From: Brucellaceae bacterium
GTDB taxonomy: Bacteria; Pseudomonadota; Alphaproteobacteria; Rhizobiales; Rhizobiaceae
Length of the DNA: 64,000 bases
Assembly (NCBI GenBank): GCA_020637775.1
Contig: JACKJV010000002.1
Span: 186,001-250,000, forward strand
Direction: 5' to 3'
Shown piece after piece: positions 20,231 to 32,895 of the stretch. The notes below the pieces were generated by a model. That model searched no databases. It was not told the DNA's origin and saw nothing but the letters and a program-made list of their open reading frames with translations. A program made the translations under genes and the position numbers. Numbering within the stretch: position 1 is the first letter of the stretch; every line of letters starts with the position of its first letter.

Positions 20231-21468
20231 CCATCAAGGTTACCATCGATCATCTCGGCGCCCAGGGCGACGGCATTGCGAATACGCAGCAGGGCCAGGT
20301 TTTCGTGCCGTTCACGCTGCCCGGCGAAACCGTCAACGCCCAGCCGGCCGGCAAGAAACATGAGGCGCTGGCCATCTTGCAGGCCTCGGCGGAGCGTGTC
20401 GAACCGCCCTGCCGGCATTTCACCGCCTGTGGCGGCTGCCAGTTCCAGCACTGGCAGGCCGAACCCTATCGCGCCTGGAAGCGCGGCCTTGTCGTCGATG
20501 CACTGAAGGCGCGCGGCATCGAGGCACCCGTCGGCGATCTCGTGGCCTGCGGTCCCGGCGAGCGCCGGCGCGTGCAACTGTCGGCCAAACATGGCGACGG
20601 CGGTGCCGTGCTCGGCTTTCACGGTCCTTATTCCTACAGCCTGTTTCAGGTGGAGGAATGCCCGGTCACCGATCCGCGAATCGTCTCCGCCCTGCCGCAA
20701 TTGCGCCGGCTGGCCGCCGTCATAGCCGGTCTTTCTAAGCCGTTTCACATGATCGTCACAGTGACGGAGACCGGCCTCGACATCGCCATCCGCAAGTCCG
20801 GCAAGCTGCCGGAGGCCGAGCGCAAGCGTGCCGCCGAAATTGTCCTTGAAAACCGCTGGGCAAGACTGAGCGTCGATGGCGAGATCGTGCTGGAGCCGGT
20901 CAAGCCGCAGATCCGTTTCGGCAAGGCCACCGTGGTGCCGCCGCCCGGCGGTTTCCTCCAGGCGGTTCCGGCCATCGAGGCGGCCATGGCGGATGAGGTC
21001 GTGGCCCATCTGGGCAAGGCGAAGCAGGCTGCCGACCTGTTTGCCGGGGCAGGGGCCTTCGCGCTGTGCATGGCCGGGAACATGCAGGTTCACGCCGTGG
21101 AAGGCGAGGCACCGGCGCTGGCTGCGCTCGATGCCGGCTTCCGCTCGACGGCGGGCCTGAAAAAGGTGACGGTGGAACGGCGCGACCTGTTCCAGCGCCC
21201 GCTGCTGCCGCGCGAACTCCTCGCCTTTGACGCGCTGGTCTTCGATCCGCCGCGCGCCGGTGCAGAGGCGCAGGCCCGGCACCTGGCAAAGGCCGGCATC
21301 CGCAAGGTCGCCGCCGTGTCGTGCAATCCGGTCACGCTTGCCCGCGACCTGGAGATCCTGATCGCTGGCGGCTACCGGCTCACGTCTGTCACACCCTACG
21401 ACCAGTTCCTCTTCACCGCCCATGTCGAGGCGGTGGCGCTGCTGGAAAAGCCTGTCAAGCGGCGCTGA
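20227..21468 (+). CDS. TRAM-domain Fe-S RNA (uracil-5)-methyltransferase, RlmD/RumA family
   Basis: 413 aa. N-terminal TRAM domain (1-55, TIDHLGAQGDGIA), a four-Cys Fe-S cluster (CRHFTACGGCQFQHW near 65 plus EECPVTDPRI near 145), and a C-terminal class I methyltransferase (about 240-410) with DLFAGAGAFAL, DALVFDPPRAG and the catalytic Cys in AAVSCNPVTLARDL. It methylates uracil C5 in 23S rRNA; which position (U1939 or U747) is not decidable. Starts within the tlyA stop (ATGA). Ends 7 bp from the convergent sirtuin stop, leaving no terminator room. Confidence 0.93.
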   Translation: MTIKVTIDHLGAQGDGIANTQQGQVFVPFTLPGETVNAQPAGKKHEALAILQASAERVEPPCRHFTACGGCQFQHWQAEPYRAWKRGLVVDALKARGIEAPVGDLVACGPGERRRVQLSAKHGDGGAVLGFHGPYSYSLFQVEECPVTDPRIVSALPQLRRLAAVIAGLSKPFHMIVTVTETGLDIAIRKSGKLPEAERKRAAEIVLENRWARLSVDGEIVLEPVKPQIRFGKATVVPPPGGFLQAVPAIEAAMADEVVAHLGKAKQAADLFAGAGAFALCMAGNMQVHAVEGEAPALAALDAGFRSTAGLKKVTVERRDLFQRPLLPRELLAFDALVFDPPRAGAEAQARHLAKAGIRKVAAVSCNPVTLARDLEILIAGGYRLTSVTPYDQFLFTAHVEAVALLEKPVKRR

Positions 21469-21475
21469 TCGCGGG

Positions 21476-22183
21476 TCAGTCCCGGCTGGCCAGCAACCGC
21501 TCCACCCATCGCGGCACGATGGTGCCGGCGGGCCCATGCTCGGCCTCTGCAAAATCCGAAAAGCCGAGCGAGGGTTCGAGATTGAGTTCCAGCGTGTGCG
21601 CGCCGGCCCGGCCCGCCTCCTGCACGAATTGCGCGGCCGGATAGACATTGCCGCTGGTGCCGATGGACACGAACAGGTCGCAGGCATTCAGCGCCGCGTA
21701 GATCCGCTCCATCCGGTAGGGCATTTCGCCGAACCAGACCACGTCCGGGCGCATGTAGCCCCTGGAGCCGCAATGGGCGCAGGCCGTCTCCACCGACAGG
21801 GTTTCCCCGGCGTCGCAGCGGATGTTGCAATTGGCGCAGAACGCACGTGTCAGCTCGCCATGCATGTGGATGAGCTTGCGCGAACCGGCCCGCTCGTGAA
21901 GGTTGTCGATATTCTGCGTCACCAGCAGGAAATCGCCGTGCCAGGCCTGCTCCAGCCGCGCCAATGCCTCATGCGCGGGATTCGGCTTCACGTTGGCGAG
22001 GCTGGCGCGCCGCTGGTTGTAGAAGTCGTGCACCATGGCCGGATTGCGGGCAAAGCCTTCCGGCGTGGCAACGTCGTTCAAATCGTATTTCGACCAGATG
22101 CCGTCCTTGTCGCGGAACGTGTCGACACCGCTTTCCGCCGAAATGCCGGCGCCGGTCAGGATGACGATGGAGGAGGGGGCCAT
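21476..22183 (-). CDS. cobB: NAD-dependent protein deacylase, sirtuin class III (CobB-like)
   Basis: 235 aa. NAD-binding GAGISAESGVDTFRD, catalytic TQNIDNLHE and HMHGE, four Cys zinc site (CANC...CAHC), and GTSGNVYPAA. The Tyr-x-x-Arg pair (FYNQRR) typical of CobB/SIRT5 is present, predicting activity on succinyl or malonyl as well as acetyl lysine. It shares a minus-strand unit with the DUF302 gene, whose stop lies 16 bp upstream of its start. Likely role: reversing acyl-CoA-driven lysine acylation of metabolic enzymes. Confidence 0.94.
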   Translation of the reverse strand: MAPSSIVILTGAGISAESGVDTFRDKDGIWSKYDLNDVATPEGFARNPAMVHDFYNQRRASLANVKPNPAHEALARLEQAWHGDFLLVTQNIDNLHERAGSRKLIHMHGELTRAFCANCNIRCDAGETLSVETACAHCGSRGYMRPDVVWFGEMPYRMERIYAALNACDLFVSIGTSGNVYPAAQFVQEAGRAGAHTLELNLEPSLGFSDFAEAEHGPAGTIVPRWVERLLASRD

Positions 22184-22199
22184 GCGCGCGCCGGAAGCC

Positions 22200-22589
22200 T
22201 CAGATCGCCTCGACGGCCTTGGCCAGCATGGCGCGCACGGTGCCGGCCACCGCCGAAAGCCCCTCGTTCTCGACCGCCTGCATCGAGGCGACCGGATCGA
22301 CGGCGCTCACTGTCACCGCGCCGTCGCCCGTGGCGCGCACGATGACGTTGCAGGGCAGCATTGCACCGATCTTCGGCTCCAGCTTGATCGCCTCGTTGGC
22401 CATGCCCGGATTGCACGCGCCAAGGATCAGGTAATCGGGCATGTCGACGTCGATCTTCTTCTTCATCGTCGCCTTGACGTCGATCTCCGTCAGGACACCG
22501 AAGCCGGCATCGGCCAGCGCCGCGCGCGTGGCCTCCACGACAGAGGCGAAATCCTTACCTGTGAACGTGCGGTCGATCGTGTAGGCCAT
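22200..22589 (-). CDS. DUF302 domain-containing protein
   Basis: 129 aa, one DUF302 domain over nearly the full length: a beta-alpha-beta fold with EIDVKATMKKKIDVDMPDYLILGACNP and LLPCNVIV-like MLPCNVIVRATG. Cytoplasmic because no leader is present. AAAGGAGTTTCAAC precedes ATG 22589, so the ten upstream in-frame codons are excluded. Function of DUF302 proteins is not established; one conserved Cys (NP-preceding and MLPC) could bind a ligand or metal. Co-directional with the sirtuin. Confidence 0.88.
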   Translation of the reverse strand: MAYTIDRTFTGKDFASVVEATRAALADAGFGVLTEIDVKATMKKKIDVDMPDYLILGACNPGMANEAIKLEPKIGAMLPCNVIVRATGDGAVTVSAVDPVASMQAVENEGLSAVAGTVRAMLAKAVEAI

Positions 22590-22776
22590 GTTGAAACTCC
22601 TTTTCTTACAGATCACCACATGAACACATGGAGTGCAATCCCGGTTCCGCTGCTTGAAGGAGGCCGCGCGCGCGATTGTTTCACCGGCTCATATATTGTC
22701 CTTATTGGCAATCCGGCAGGGCCATGCCGTGTGATAATGTTCGGGCAGCAGAATGCCATGGCATCGGGAGGAGCCC

Positions 22777-24654
<1,878 letters not shown>

Positions 24655-24674
24655 CCGCACGGCCCTGCGACACC

Positions 24675-24715
24675 TGCAACAGGCTGCAACAGGTGTTGCG
24701 CAGGCCACTGTTGCA
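24675..24715. promoter_or_regulatory. upstream activator dyads for the AcoR-type regulator
   Basis: TGCAACAG occurs at 24675 and 24685, and its inverse CTGTTGCA at 24708. TGCAACA-GG-TGTTGCG (24685-24700) is a 7+2+7 palindrome with one mismatch, and TGCGCAG-n4-CTGTTGCA (24697-24715) gives a second dyad. Located 61-115 bp upstream of the -24/-12 element, the usual place for enhancer sites of sigma-54 activators. Confidence 0.7.
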
Positions 24716-24775
24716 CACGGCCCGCGGTGGCGGAATGTCTCGCGGAATTTCAAGGGCTTGGCGCAATGTCCGGGC

Positions 24776-24790
24776 TGGCACGGCACTTGC
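24776..24790 (+). promoter_or_regulatory. sigma-54 (-24/-12) promoter of the flavin monooxygenase gene
   Basis: TGGCACG-GCAC-TTGC matches the TGGCACG-N4-TTGCW consensus through TTGC; only the following base (C) departs. The transcript would begin near 24802, about 60 nt before the start codon. Confidence 0.85.
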
Positions 24791-24797
24791 CCTGAGT

Positions 24798-24830
24798 GCT
24801 GCGGCGCGGCTTGGGAGGAACCGCCGCAGC
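24798..24830 (+). other. 5' leader hairpin presenting GGGAGGAA in its loop
   Basis: A 9-bp stem GCTGCGGCG / CGCCGCAGC (24798-24806, 24822-24830) with a 15-nt loop containing GGGAGGAA. It sits at the predicted mRNA 5' end and is followed by ATG-TGA (24832), a minimal start-stop. It could protect the transcript or influence translation. Confidence 0.4.
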
Positions 24831-24862
24831 CATGTGAAAAGCAAAGTGGGAGTGAGATAGAC

Positions 24863-26662
24863 ATGCTTGACAAGACACCGACGGCACGTGTGCAGGCTTT
24901 CCTCGACACGTTTGGCGCGGCGCTGGAGGAACGCCGCATCGAGGACGCCGTCACCATGTTCGCCGACGAATGCTACTGGCGCGACCTGGTGAGTTTCACC
25001 TGGAACATCAAGACGGTGGAGGGGCGCGACGAGGTCCGCGCCATGCTGGAAAGCCAGCTTGACCGGGTTGGCCCGTCAGACTGGCGTGTCGCCGACGGAG
25101 AAGAAGCCACGGAAGCGGACGGTGTGACGGAGGCATGGATTACCTTCGAGACGGAGGTGGCGCGCGGCTACGGCCTGATCCGGCTGAAGAACGGCCGGAT
25201 CTGGACCCTGCTGACCACCATGGTGGAACTGAAGGGGCATGAGGAAAAGGCCGGCTTCACGCGCCCGCTCGGCGCCAAGCACGGCCATGGCGTCGGCACG
25301 AAGAGCTGGAAGGAGGAGCGCGACGAGGAGCTCGCCACGCTCGGCCACACCAAACAACCCTACGTCCTGATCATTGGCGGCGGGCAGGGCGGCATCGCGC
25401 TGGGTGCCCGCCTGCGCCAGCTCGGTGTGCCCGCCATCATCGTCGAGCGCAACGAGCGCGCCGGGGATTCATGGCGCAAGCGCTACAAGTCGCTCTGCCT
25501 GCACGATCCGGTCTGGTACGACCATCTGCCCTATATCAAGTTCCCGGAGAACTGGCCTGTTTTCGCCCCGAAGGACAAGATCGGCGACTGGCTGGAATTC
25601 TACACCCGCGTGATGGAGCTCAATTACTGGGCAAGCACGGAAGCCAAGCATGCCGAGTGGGACAGCCAGAACGGGGAATGGGTGGTTCATGTCCGCCGCG
25701 AAGGCAAGGATATCGTGCTGCGTCCCAAGCACCTGGTCTTTGCCACCGGCATGTCCGGCAAGCCGAACATCCCGGATATCGAGGGGGCGGAAACCTTCAG
25801 GGGCGAACAGCATCATTCCTCGCAGCATCCCGGCCCGGACGGCTACAGGGGAAAGAAGGTCGTCGTCATCGGGTCGAACAACTCCGCCCATGACATCTGC
25901 GCCGCGCTCTACGAGGCCGGCGTCGACGTCACCATGATCCAGCGTTCGTCGACCCATATCGTGCGGTCGGATTCGCTGATGAAGATCGGCCTGGGCGCCC
26001 TCTATTCGGAAGAGGCGGTGCGGGGTGGCATGACGACGGAAAAGGCCGACCTGATCTTCGCTTCACTGCCCTACAGGATCATGAACCAGTTCCAGAAACC
26101 GGTCTATGACGAGATCCGCGAGCATGACAGGGATTTCTACGAGGCGCTCGAAAAGGCCGGCTTCATGCTCGATTTCGGCGCCGACGATTCCGGCCTGTTC
26201 ATGAAATACCTGCGCCGCGGCTCCGGCTACTACATCGATATCGGTGCCTCGCAACTCGTCATCGATGGCAAGATCAAGCTCGCCACGGGCCAGATCACCA
26301 GCATCACGCCGGATGGCATCGTCCTTGACGAAGAGCGCGAAATCGCCGCCGACGTGATCGTCTATGCCACCGGCTACCGTTCCATGAACGGATGGGTGGC
26401 GGACCTTGTCGACCAGGAGACGGCCGACCGCGTCGGCAAGGTCTGGGGGCTGGGCTCGGACACGCCAAAGGATCCCGGCCCCTGGGAGGGCGAACAGCGC
26501 AACATGTGGAAGCCCACCAACGTGGAAAATCTCTGGCTGCACGGCGGAAACCTGCACCAGTCGCGCCACTATTCGCAATTCCTCTCATTGCAGCTCAAGG
26601 CGCGCATGGAAGGCATCGCGACGCCGGTCTACGGGCTGCAGAAATCCTGGCACAAGGGCTGA
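24863..26662 (+). CDS. NTF2-like domain fused to flavin-containing monooxygenase
   Basis: 599 aa. Residues about 1-130 form a SnoaL/NTF2-like cone domain (FLDTFGAALEERRIEDAVTMF, WNIKTVEGRDEVRAML). Residues about 160-599 are an FMO/YUC-type oxygenase: FAD motif LIIGGGQGGIALGARL, the FMO-type LCLHDPVWYDHLPY, NADPH motif VVVIGSNNSAHDI and the C-terminal VIVYATGYRSMN. Predicted NADPH- and O2-dependent oxygenation of a small ketone, amine or aldehyde. Start at ATG 24863 after GGGAG; the frame upstream lies in the promoter. Preceded by a sigma-54 promoter and the AcoR-type regulator gene, so substrate-inducible expression is expected. Both domains appear intact. Confidence 0.92.
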   Translation: MLDKTPTARVQAFLDTFGAALEERRIEDAVTMFADECYWRDLVSFTWNIKTVEGRDEVRAMLESQLDRVGPSDWRVADGEEATEADGVTEAWITFETEVARGYGLIRLKNGRIWTLLTTMVELKGHEEKAGFTRPLGAKHGHGVGTKSWKEERDEELATLGHTKQPYVLIIGGGQGGIALGARLRQLGVPAIIVERNERAGDSWRKRYKSLCLHDPVWYDHLPYIKFPENWPVFAPKDKIGDWLEFYTRVMELNYWASTEAKHAEWDSQNGEWVVHVRREGKDIVLRPKHLVFATGMSGKPNIPDIEGAETFRGEQHHSSQHPGPDGYRGKKVVVIGSNNSAHDICAALYEAGVDVTMIQRSSTHIVRSDSLMKIGLGALYSEEAVRGGMTTEKADLIFASLPYRIMNQFQKPVYDEIREHDRDFYEALEKAGFMLDFGADDSGLFMKYLRRGSGYYIDIGASQLVIDGKIKLATGQITSITPDGIVLDEEREIAADVIVYATGYRSMNGWVADLVDQETADRVGKVWGLGSDTPKDPGPWEGEQRNMWKPTNVENLWLHGGNLHQSRHYSQFLSLQLKARMEGIATPVYGLQKSWHKG

Positions 26663-26679
26663 CAGGCCCGGAACGAAAG

Positions 26680-26707
26680 GAGCCGCCGGTCATCGTGCCG
26701 GCGGCTC
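26680..26707. terminator. hairpin between convergent monooxygenase and tldD genes
   Basis: A 10-bp stem GAGCCGCCGG / CCGGCGGCTC with an 8-nt loop lies between two converging stops. The T-content after it is low on both strands, so it is a probable but not classical terminator. Confidence 0.5.
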
Positions 26708-26732
26708 GCGAAATCGAAATCGTCCGGCCGGC

Positions 26733-28148
26733 TCAGTGTTCGGTGCCGCCAACCGTCATCGCATCCATGCGCAGATGCGGCTGGCCCACGCCCACCGGCA
26801 CGCCCTGTCCGGCCTTGCCGCACATGCCGATGCCGGTATCGAGCGCCGGATCGTTGCCGACCATGGAGATGCGCTTCATCGCCTCCGGGCCGTTGCCGAT
26901 CAGCATGGCGCCCTTGACCGGATGGGTCACCTTGCCATTCTCGATCATGTAGGCTTCGGTGCAGCCGAACACGAACTTGCCCGACGTGATGTCGACCTGC
27001 CCGCCACCGAAGGAAACGGCGTAGAGCCCCCGGTCCACCGAAGCGATGATCTCCTCGGGCGTCCTGTCGCCGCCCGCCATGAACGTGTTGGTCATGCGCG
27101 GCATCGGCTGGTGGGCATAGCTCTCGCGGCGTCCGTTGCCTGTCGGCTTCATGCCCATCAGCCGCGCGTTCTGCCGGTCCTGCATGTATTCGACAAGAAT
27201 GCCATCCTCGATCAGCACATTGCGGCCCGATGGCGTACCCTCGTCATCGATGGTCAGCGAACCGCGCCGCTCCGCGATCGTGCCGTCATCGATCACCGTC
27301 ACGCCCCTCGCCGCCACCTGCTGGCCCATGAGGCCTGAAAAGGCGGATGTCTTCTTGCGGTTGAAATCGCCCTCGAGTCCGTGGCCGACGGCCTCGTGCA
27401 GCATGACGCCGGGCCAGCCATTGCCCAGCACCACGTCCAGCGTGCCCGCGGGCGCAGGGCGCGCCTCCAGGTTGACCAGCGCCTGGCGCAGGGCCTCGCT
27501 GGCCGCCGTCTGCCATGATTCCTCCGCCAGGAAATCGCCGAAGCCCTTGCGTCCGCCCATTCCGTGGCTGCCGCTTTCCTGCCGGTCGCCGTCGCCGACG
27601 ACGACGGAAACATTGAGCCGCACCAGTGGCCGGATATCGCGCACCAGATGTCCGTCGGCGCGCAGGATTTCAACCTGCTGCCAGCTTGCCGCCAGCGAGG
27701 CCGTGACCTGACGGACACGCGGATCCCGCGCCCTCAGCCACGCGTCGATGGTTTCAAGCAGCCGCGCCTTTTCGCCGAAGGCGGGTGCCTCGATCGGGTT
27801 GAGATCGCCATAGAGTTTCACATTGGTGCCCGCAGGCGCCACATCGGCGGTGCCGGAATATCCCCTTGTCACCGCCGAAACCGCATCGGCAGCATGGGAC
27901 AGGGCCTTGCCCGTCAGTTCCGAAGCATGCGCATAGCCTGTCGCTTCGCCGGCCACCGCGCGCAGGCCGAACCCCGTCTCGGTGTTGAAGTTGCCGGTCT
28001 TCAGCCGGCCGTTGTCGAAGACCAGCGCCTCGCCCTCGCGGTATTCGAGATAGAGTTCCCCGTCGTCGGCATGTGCGAGACTGTCGCACACCGCGCGTCT
28101 GACGGCGTTCTCGTCGATATCGAAACGGCTGATCAGGCTGTCGGTCAT
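26733..28148 (-). CDS. tldD: metalloprotease TldD
   Basis: 471 aa, PmbA/TldD family. The zinc motif HEAVGHGLEGD (HExxxH) lies near residue 245, followed by the characteristic TSAFSGLMGQQVA and the C-terminal substrate cage elements (GGGQVDITSG, GIGMCGKAGQGVPVGVGQP). TldD works with TldE (PmbA) to degrade unstructured peptides, mature peptide toxins/antibiotics and CcdA-like antitoxins in the cytoplasm. No tldE is in this window. It is downstream of the IalB-family gene on the minus strand with 66 bp between. Confidence 0.96.
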   Translation of the reverse strand: MTDSLISRFDIDENAVRRAVCDSLAHADDGELYLEYREGEALVFDNGRLKTGNFNTETGFGLRAVAGEATGYAHASELTGKALSHAADAVSAVTRGYSGTADVAPAGTNVKLYGDLNPIEAPAFGEKARLLETIDAWLRARDPRVRQVTASLAASWQQVEILRADGHLVRDIRPLVRLNVSVVVGDGDRQESGSHGMGGRKGFGDFLAEESWQTAASEALRQALVNLEARPAPAGTLDVVLGNGWPGVMLHEAVGHGLEGDFNRKKTSAFSGLMGQQVAARGVTVIDDGTIAERRGSLTIDDEGTPSGRNVLIEDGILVEYMQDRQNARLMGMKPTGNGRRESYAHQPMPRMTNTFMAGGDRTPEEIIASVDRGLYAVSFGGGQVDITSGKFVFGCTEAYMIENGKVTHPVKGAMLIGNGPEAMKRISMVGNDPALDTGIGMCGKAGQGVPVGVGQPHLRMDAMTVGGTEH

Positions 28149-28214
28149 GAAGCGTCCTTTCCGGCGGGTCTGCAGCCCATATAGGAAAGGCGTCCGCCCC
28201 TGTCACGGGGCGCC

Positions 28215-28754
28215 TCAGGGCAGGGCGGCGAAACCTTCGGTGAATCCGGCCAGATCGACGGGAATCCCGATGCCTTCTTCAGGCGTCTGGAAAACGATGA
28301 ACGTAGCCGATTCGCCGTCCTTCAGCGTCGTGATCAGCGGCTCTTCCAGGATGACCTCGGCATAGCAGCCGTCCTGGAAGCACTTGGCGAAATAGGCCTT
28401 GCCGATGTCCTTGCCATCCACATAGAGACCCAGCCCGTTGGGCAGCAGGACGCCCAGCGGCACCAGAACCCGCATGATCTCCGCCTTCTTGTCGGCTGTT
28501 CGCAGCACGATGACCGAAAGGCCGAGATCCGGGCGGTCCTCGGCCACCACGTTCTGGATAAGGGCGCATTGTTCCGTTGCCGCCCCCGGCGGCGTGTCGC
28601 AGATCATTTTCCAGGCGCCATGGGTGGAGCGGACGATTCCGGTTTGCTGGGCTTGCGCGGGCACGCCTGTGGCAAGCGCCATTGCAAGCGCCAACAGCAT
28701 TGCGGCCGTCTTCGAGGACAAATGGAACAAGGCAAGGGCTCCGCTGCGAATCAT
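28215..28754 (-). CDS. invasion-associated locus B (IalB) family protein
   Basis: 179 aa with an N-terminal leader (about 1-36, ending PAQAQ) and one IalB domain: HGAWKMICDTPPGAATEQCALIQ, LVPLGVLLPNGLGLYVDG, YAKCFQDGCYAEV and GIGIPVDLAGFTEGFAAL. Paired cysteines (C..C and CFQDGC) probably form disulfides in the periplasm. First described in Bartonella erythrocyte invasion, but widespread in non-pathogenic Hyphomicrobiales, so no virulence role should be inferred. Divergent from the cox operon. Confidence 0.93.
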   Translation of the reverse strand: MIRSGALALFHLSSKTAAMLLALAMALATGVPAQAQQTGIVRSTHGAWKMICDTPPGAATEQCALIQNVVAEDRPDLGLSVIVLRTADKKAEIMRVLVPLGVLLPNGLGLYVDGKDIGKAYFAKCFQDGCYAEVILEEPLITTLKDGESATFIVFQTPEEGIGIPVDLAGFTEGFAALP

Positions 28755-28873
28755 GTTGGTCTACAATGCGACGGCGCGCGGCAATTGCAAACCCGCCTGT
28801 GGTCCGGCCGGCACCGCCCTTACTGCCCTTGACGCCGGAATTGGCCGGAAATGCGGCCATGGATATTCGACCT

Positions 28874-28887
28874 TGGACATAGGTCAA
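28874..28887. promoter_or_regulatory. degenerate FNR/FixK-type box upstream of ctaC
   Basis: TGGACATAGGTCAA matches TTGAY-N4-RTCAA except for the second base. Lies about 225 bp upstream of ctaC and could also serve the divergent IalB gene. Confidence 0.4.
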
Positions 28888-28899
28888 ATGCCTTTGTTC

Positions 28900-28958
28900 T
28901 GCGACAAAATGCCAAAACCTGCCAAAACAAGGGCTTGTCGCGAGGTGCGACAAAATGC
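28900..28958. repeat. 13-bp direct repeat and inverted repeat in the cox upstream region
   Basis: TGCGACAAAATGC occurs exactly at 28900-28912 and 28946-28958. Between and overlapping the second copy lies a perfect inverted repeat TTGTCGC-n5-GCGACAA (28935-28953). These are candidate operator sites for an unknown regulator; the whole 28755-29109 region (355 bp) holds no gene. Confidence 0.6.
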
Positions 28959-29019
28959 GCATGCCCTGGGCACCTGCCGCACGGGCTGCATTTCCTTGCG
29001 CGCGGAAGGGGAATATGAT

Positions 29020-29033
29020 TTGACCTAGATCAA
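29020..29033. promoter_or_regulatory. FNR/FixK-type box upstream of ctaC
   Basis: TTGACCTAGATCAA fits TTGAY-N4-RTCAA at every defined position. It lies 76 bp upstream of the ctaC start codon, a spacing that allows either activation or promoter occlusion. Confidence 0.75.
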
Positions 29034-29109
29034 ACCCGCCCGTATTTGCATGGGCCGCGCTTGAGCAAGAATGAACGGCCTTTCCGGCCGATGGGGAGAC
29101 AGGAACGGT

Positions 29110-31673
<2,564 letters not shown>

Positions 31674-31787
31674 AGCATTTGACGTCCTTTTGAAGATCCG
31701 GCCTGTCGCCGCCATGTGCGGCGGCAGGCCCGAAAACAAGAAACACAACGGCGCAAGGCCGGCTTCGTCAGGCAGGTTGGGAAACGT

Positions 31788-32738
31788 ATGGCACTTATCG
31801 AGGAAACAGCAGGCAGGGATGCCGACCGCATGTCGGAAGCCACGGCAGGCGATTTCATCGAATTGCTCAAACCGCGCGTGATGTCGCTCGTCGTGTTCAC
31901 CGCAGTGGTCGGTCTCGTTGCCGCGCCGGGATCGGTCAATCCCTTCATCGCCGTTGTCGCCATCCTGTGCATTGCCGTCGGTGCCGGCGCGTCCGGCGCG
32001 CTGAACATGTGGTACGACGCCGACATCGATGCGATCATGAGCCGTACCGCCAGGCGGCCGGTCCCGTCAGGTCGGGTGCTGCCACGCGAGGCGCTGAGCT
32101 TCGGCCTGATTCTCTCATTCCTTTCCGTTCTCACCCTCGGCGTGCTGGTCAACTGGCTTTCTGCCGCAATCCTCGCCTTTACCATCTTCTTCTATGCTGT
32201 CGTCTACACGATGTGGCTGAAGCGCTCGACGCCGCAAAACATCGTCATTGGCGGTGCCGCCGGTGCCTTCCCGCCCATGCTTGGCTGGGCTGCCGCCACC
32301 GGTGAGGTCGGCATCGAGAGTGTTGTCCTTTTCGCGATCATCTTCCTCTGGACGCCGCCGCATTTCTGGGCGCTCGCCCTGTTCAAGTGCAAGGACTATG
32401 GCGCGGCCGGGATCCCGATGCTGCCCAACGTCTGCGGCGAGAAAACCACCCGGACGCAGATCCTTCTCTACAGTCTCGTCCTCGCGCCGGTTGGCGTGAC
32501 GCCCTGGCTGCTCGGCTTTGCCAGCATGGGCTATGGCATTTTTGCCGCCGCGATGGGGGCCGTGTTCATCTGGTATGCCTGGGGTGTTTTTCGCATGGCC
32601 GATGGCGACGAACGCATGGTTCCGGCCAAGAAGCTGTTCGGCTTTTCCATCCTGTACCTTTTCGCGCTGTTCGCCGCCATCCTTGTGGATGTGATGGCCC
32701 GCGACACGCTCGGCGTCTGGGTCGGAGGCATGGCATGA
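31788..32738 (+). CDS. ctaB: protoheme IX farnesyltransferase (heme O synthase)
   Basis: Transfers farnesyl from FPP to heme b, first step toward heme A for subunit I. 316 aa UbiA-family membrane protein with about nine helices. The prenyl-diphosphate motif [19 protein letters not shown] (about 75-93) and the second loop [19 protein letters not shown] are present. ATG 31788 follows GTTGGGAAACGT. The stop overlaps the coxF start by 4 bp (ATGA). Confidence 0.97.
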   Translation: MALIEETAGRDADRMSEATAGDFIELLKPRVMSLVVFTAVVGLVAAPGSVNPFIAVVAILCIAVGAGASGALNMWYDADIDAIMSRTARRPVPSGRVLPREALSFGLILSFLSVLTLGVLVNWLSAAILAFTIFFYAVVYTMWLKRSTPQNIVIGGAAGAFPPMLGWAAATGEVGIESVVLFAIIFLWTPPHFWALALFKCKDYGAAGIPMLPNVCGEKTTRTQILLYSLVLAPVGVTPWLLGFASMGYGIFAAAMGAVFIWYAWGVFRMADGDERMVPAKKLFGFSILYLFALFAAILVDVMARDTLGVWVGGMA

Positions 32739-32887
32739 GTGATGACCGTGTCGAACTGACGGAAAAGCAGAAGAAGGCGCGCCGTAGCCGCTCGCTCGCG
32801 ATTGCTTTCGCCCTGGCTGCGCTCGTTGTCATTTTCTACGTGGTGACCTTCATCAAGGGCGCCGCCATTCTTGACAGGCCGATGTGA
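32735..32887 (+). CDS. coxF: small single-helix protein, CoxF-like oxidase accessory
   Basis: Only 50 aa. The charged N terminus ([20 protein letters not shown]) precedes one transmembrane helix of about 20 residues and the end [10 protein letters not shown]. It starts inside the ctaB stop (ATGA) and ends 8 bp before the cox11 start, so it is translationally coupled within the oxidase operon. Equivalent short proteins occupy this position in many alphaproteobacterial cox operons and are called CoxF; their role in oxidase assembly or stability is not well defined. Confidence 0.85.
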   Translation: MSDDRVELTEKQKKARRSRSLAIAFALAALVVIFYVVTFIKGAAILDRPM

Positions 32888-32895
32888 GGGAGGAC

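Noticed and set aside
28215..28754. Virulence factor reading of the IalB protein
   Set aside because: IalB-domain proteins are widespread in free-living Hyphomicrobiales; no other pathogenicity genes are nearby.
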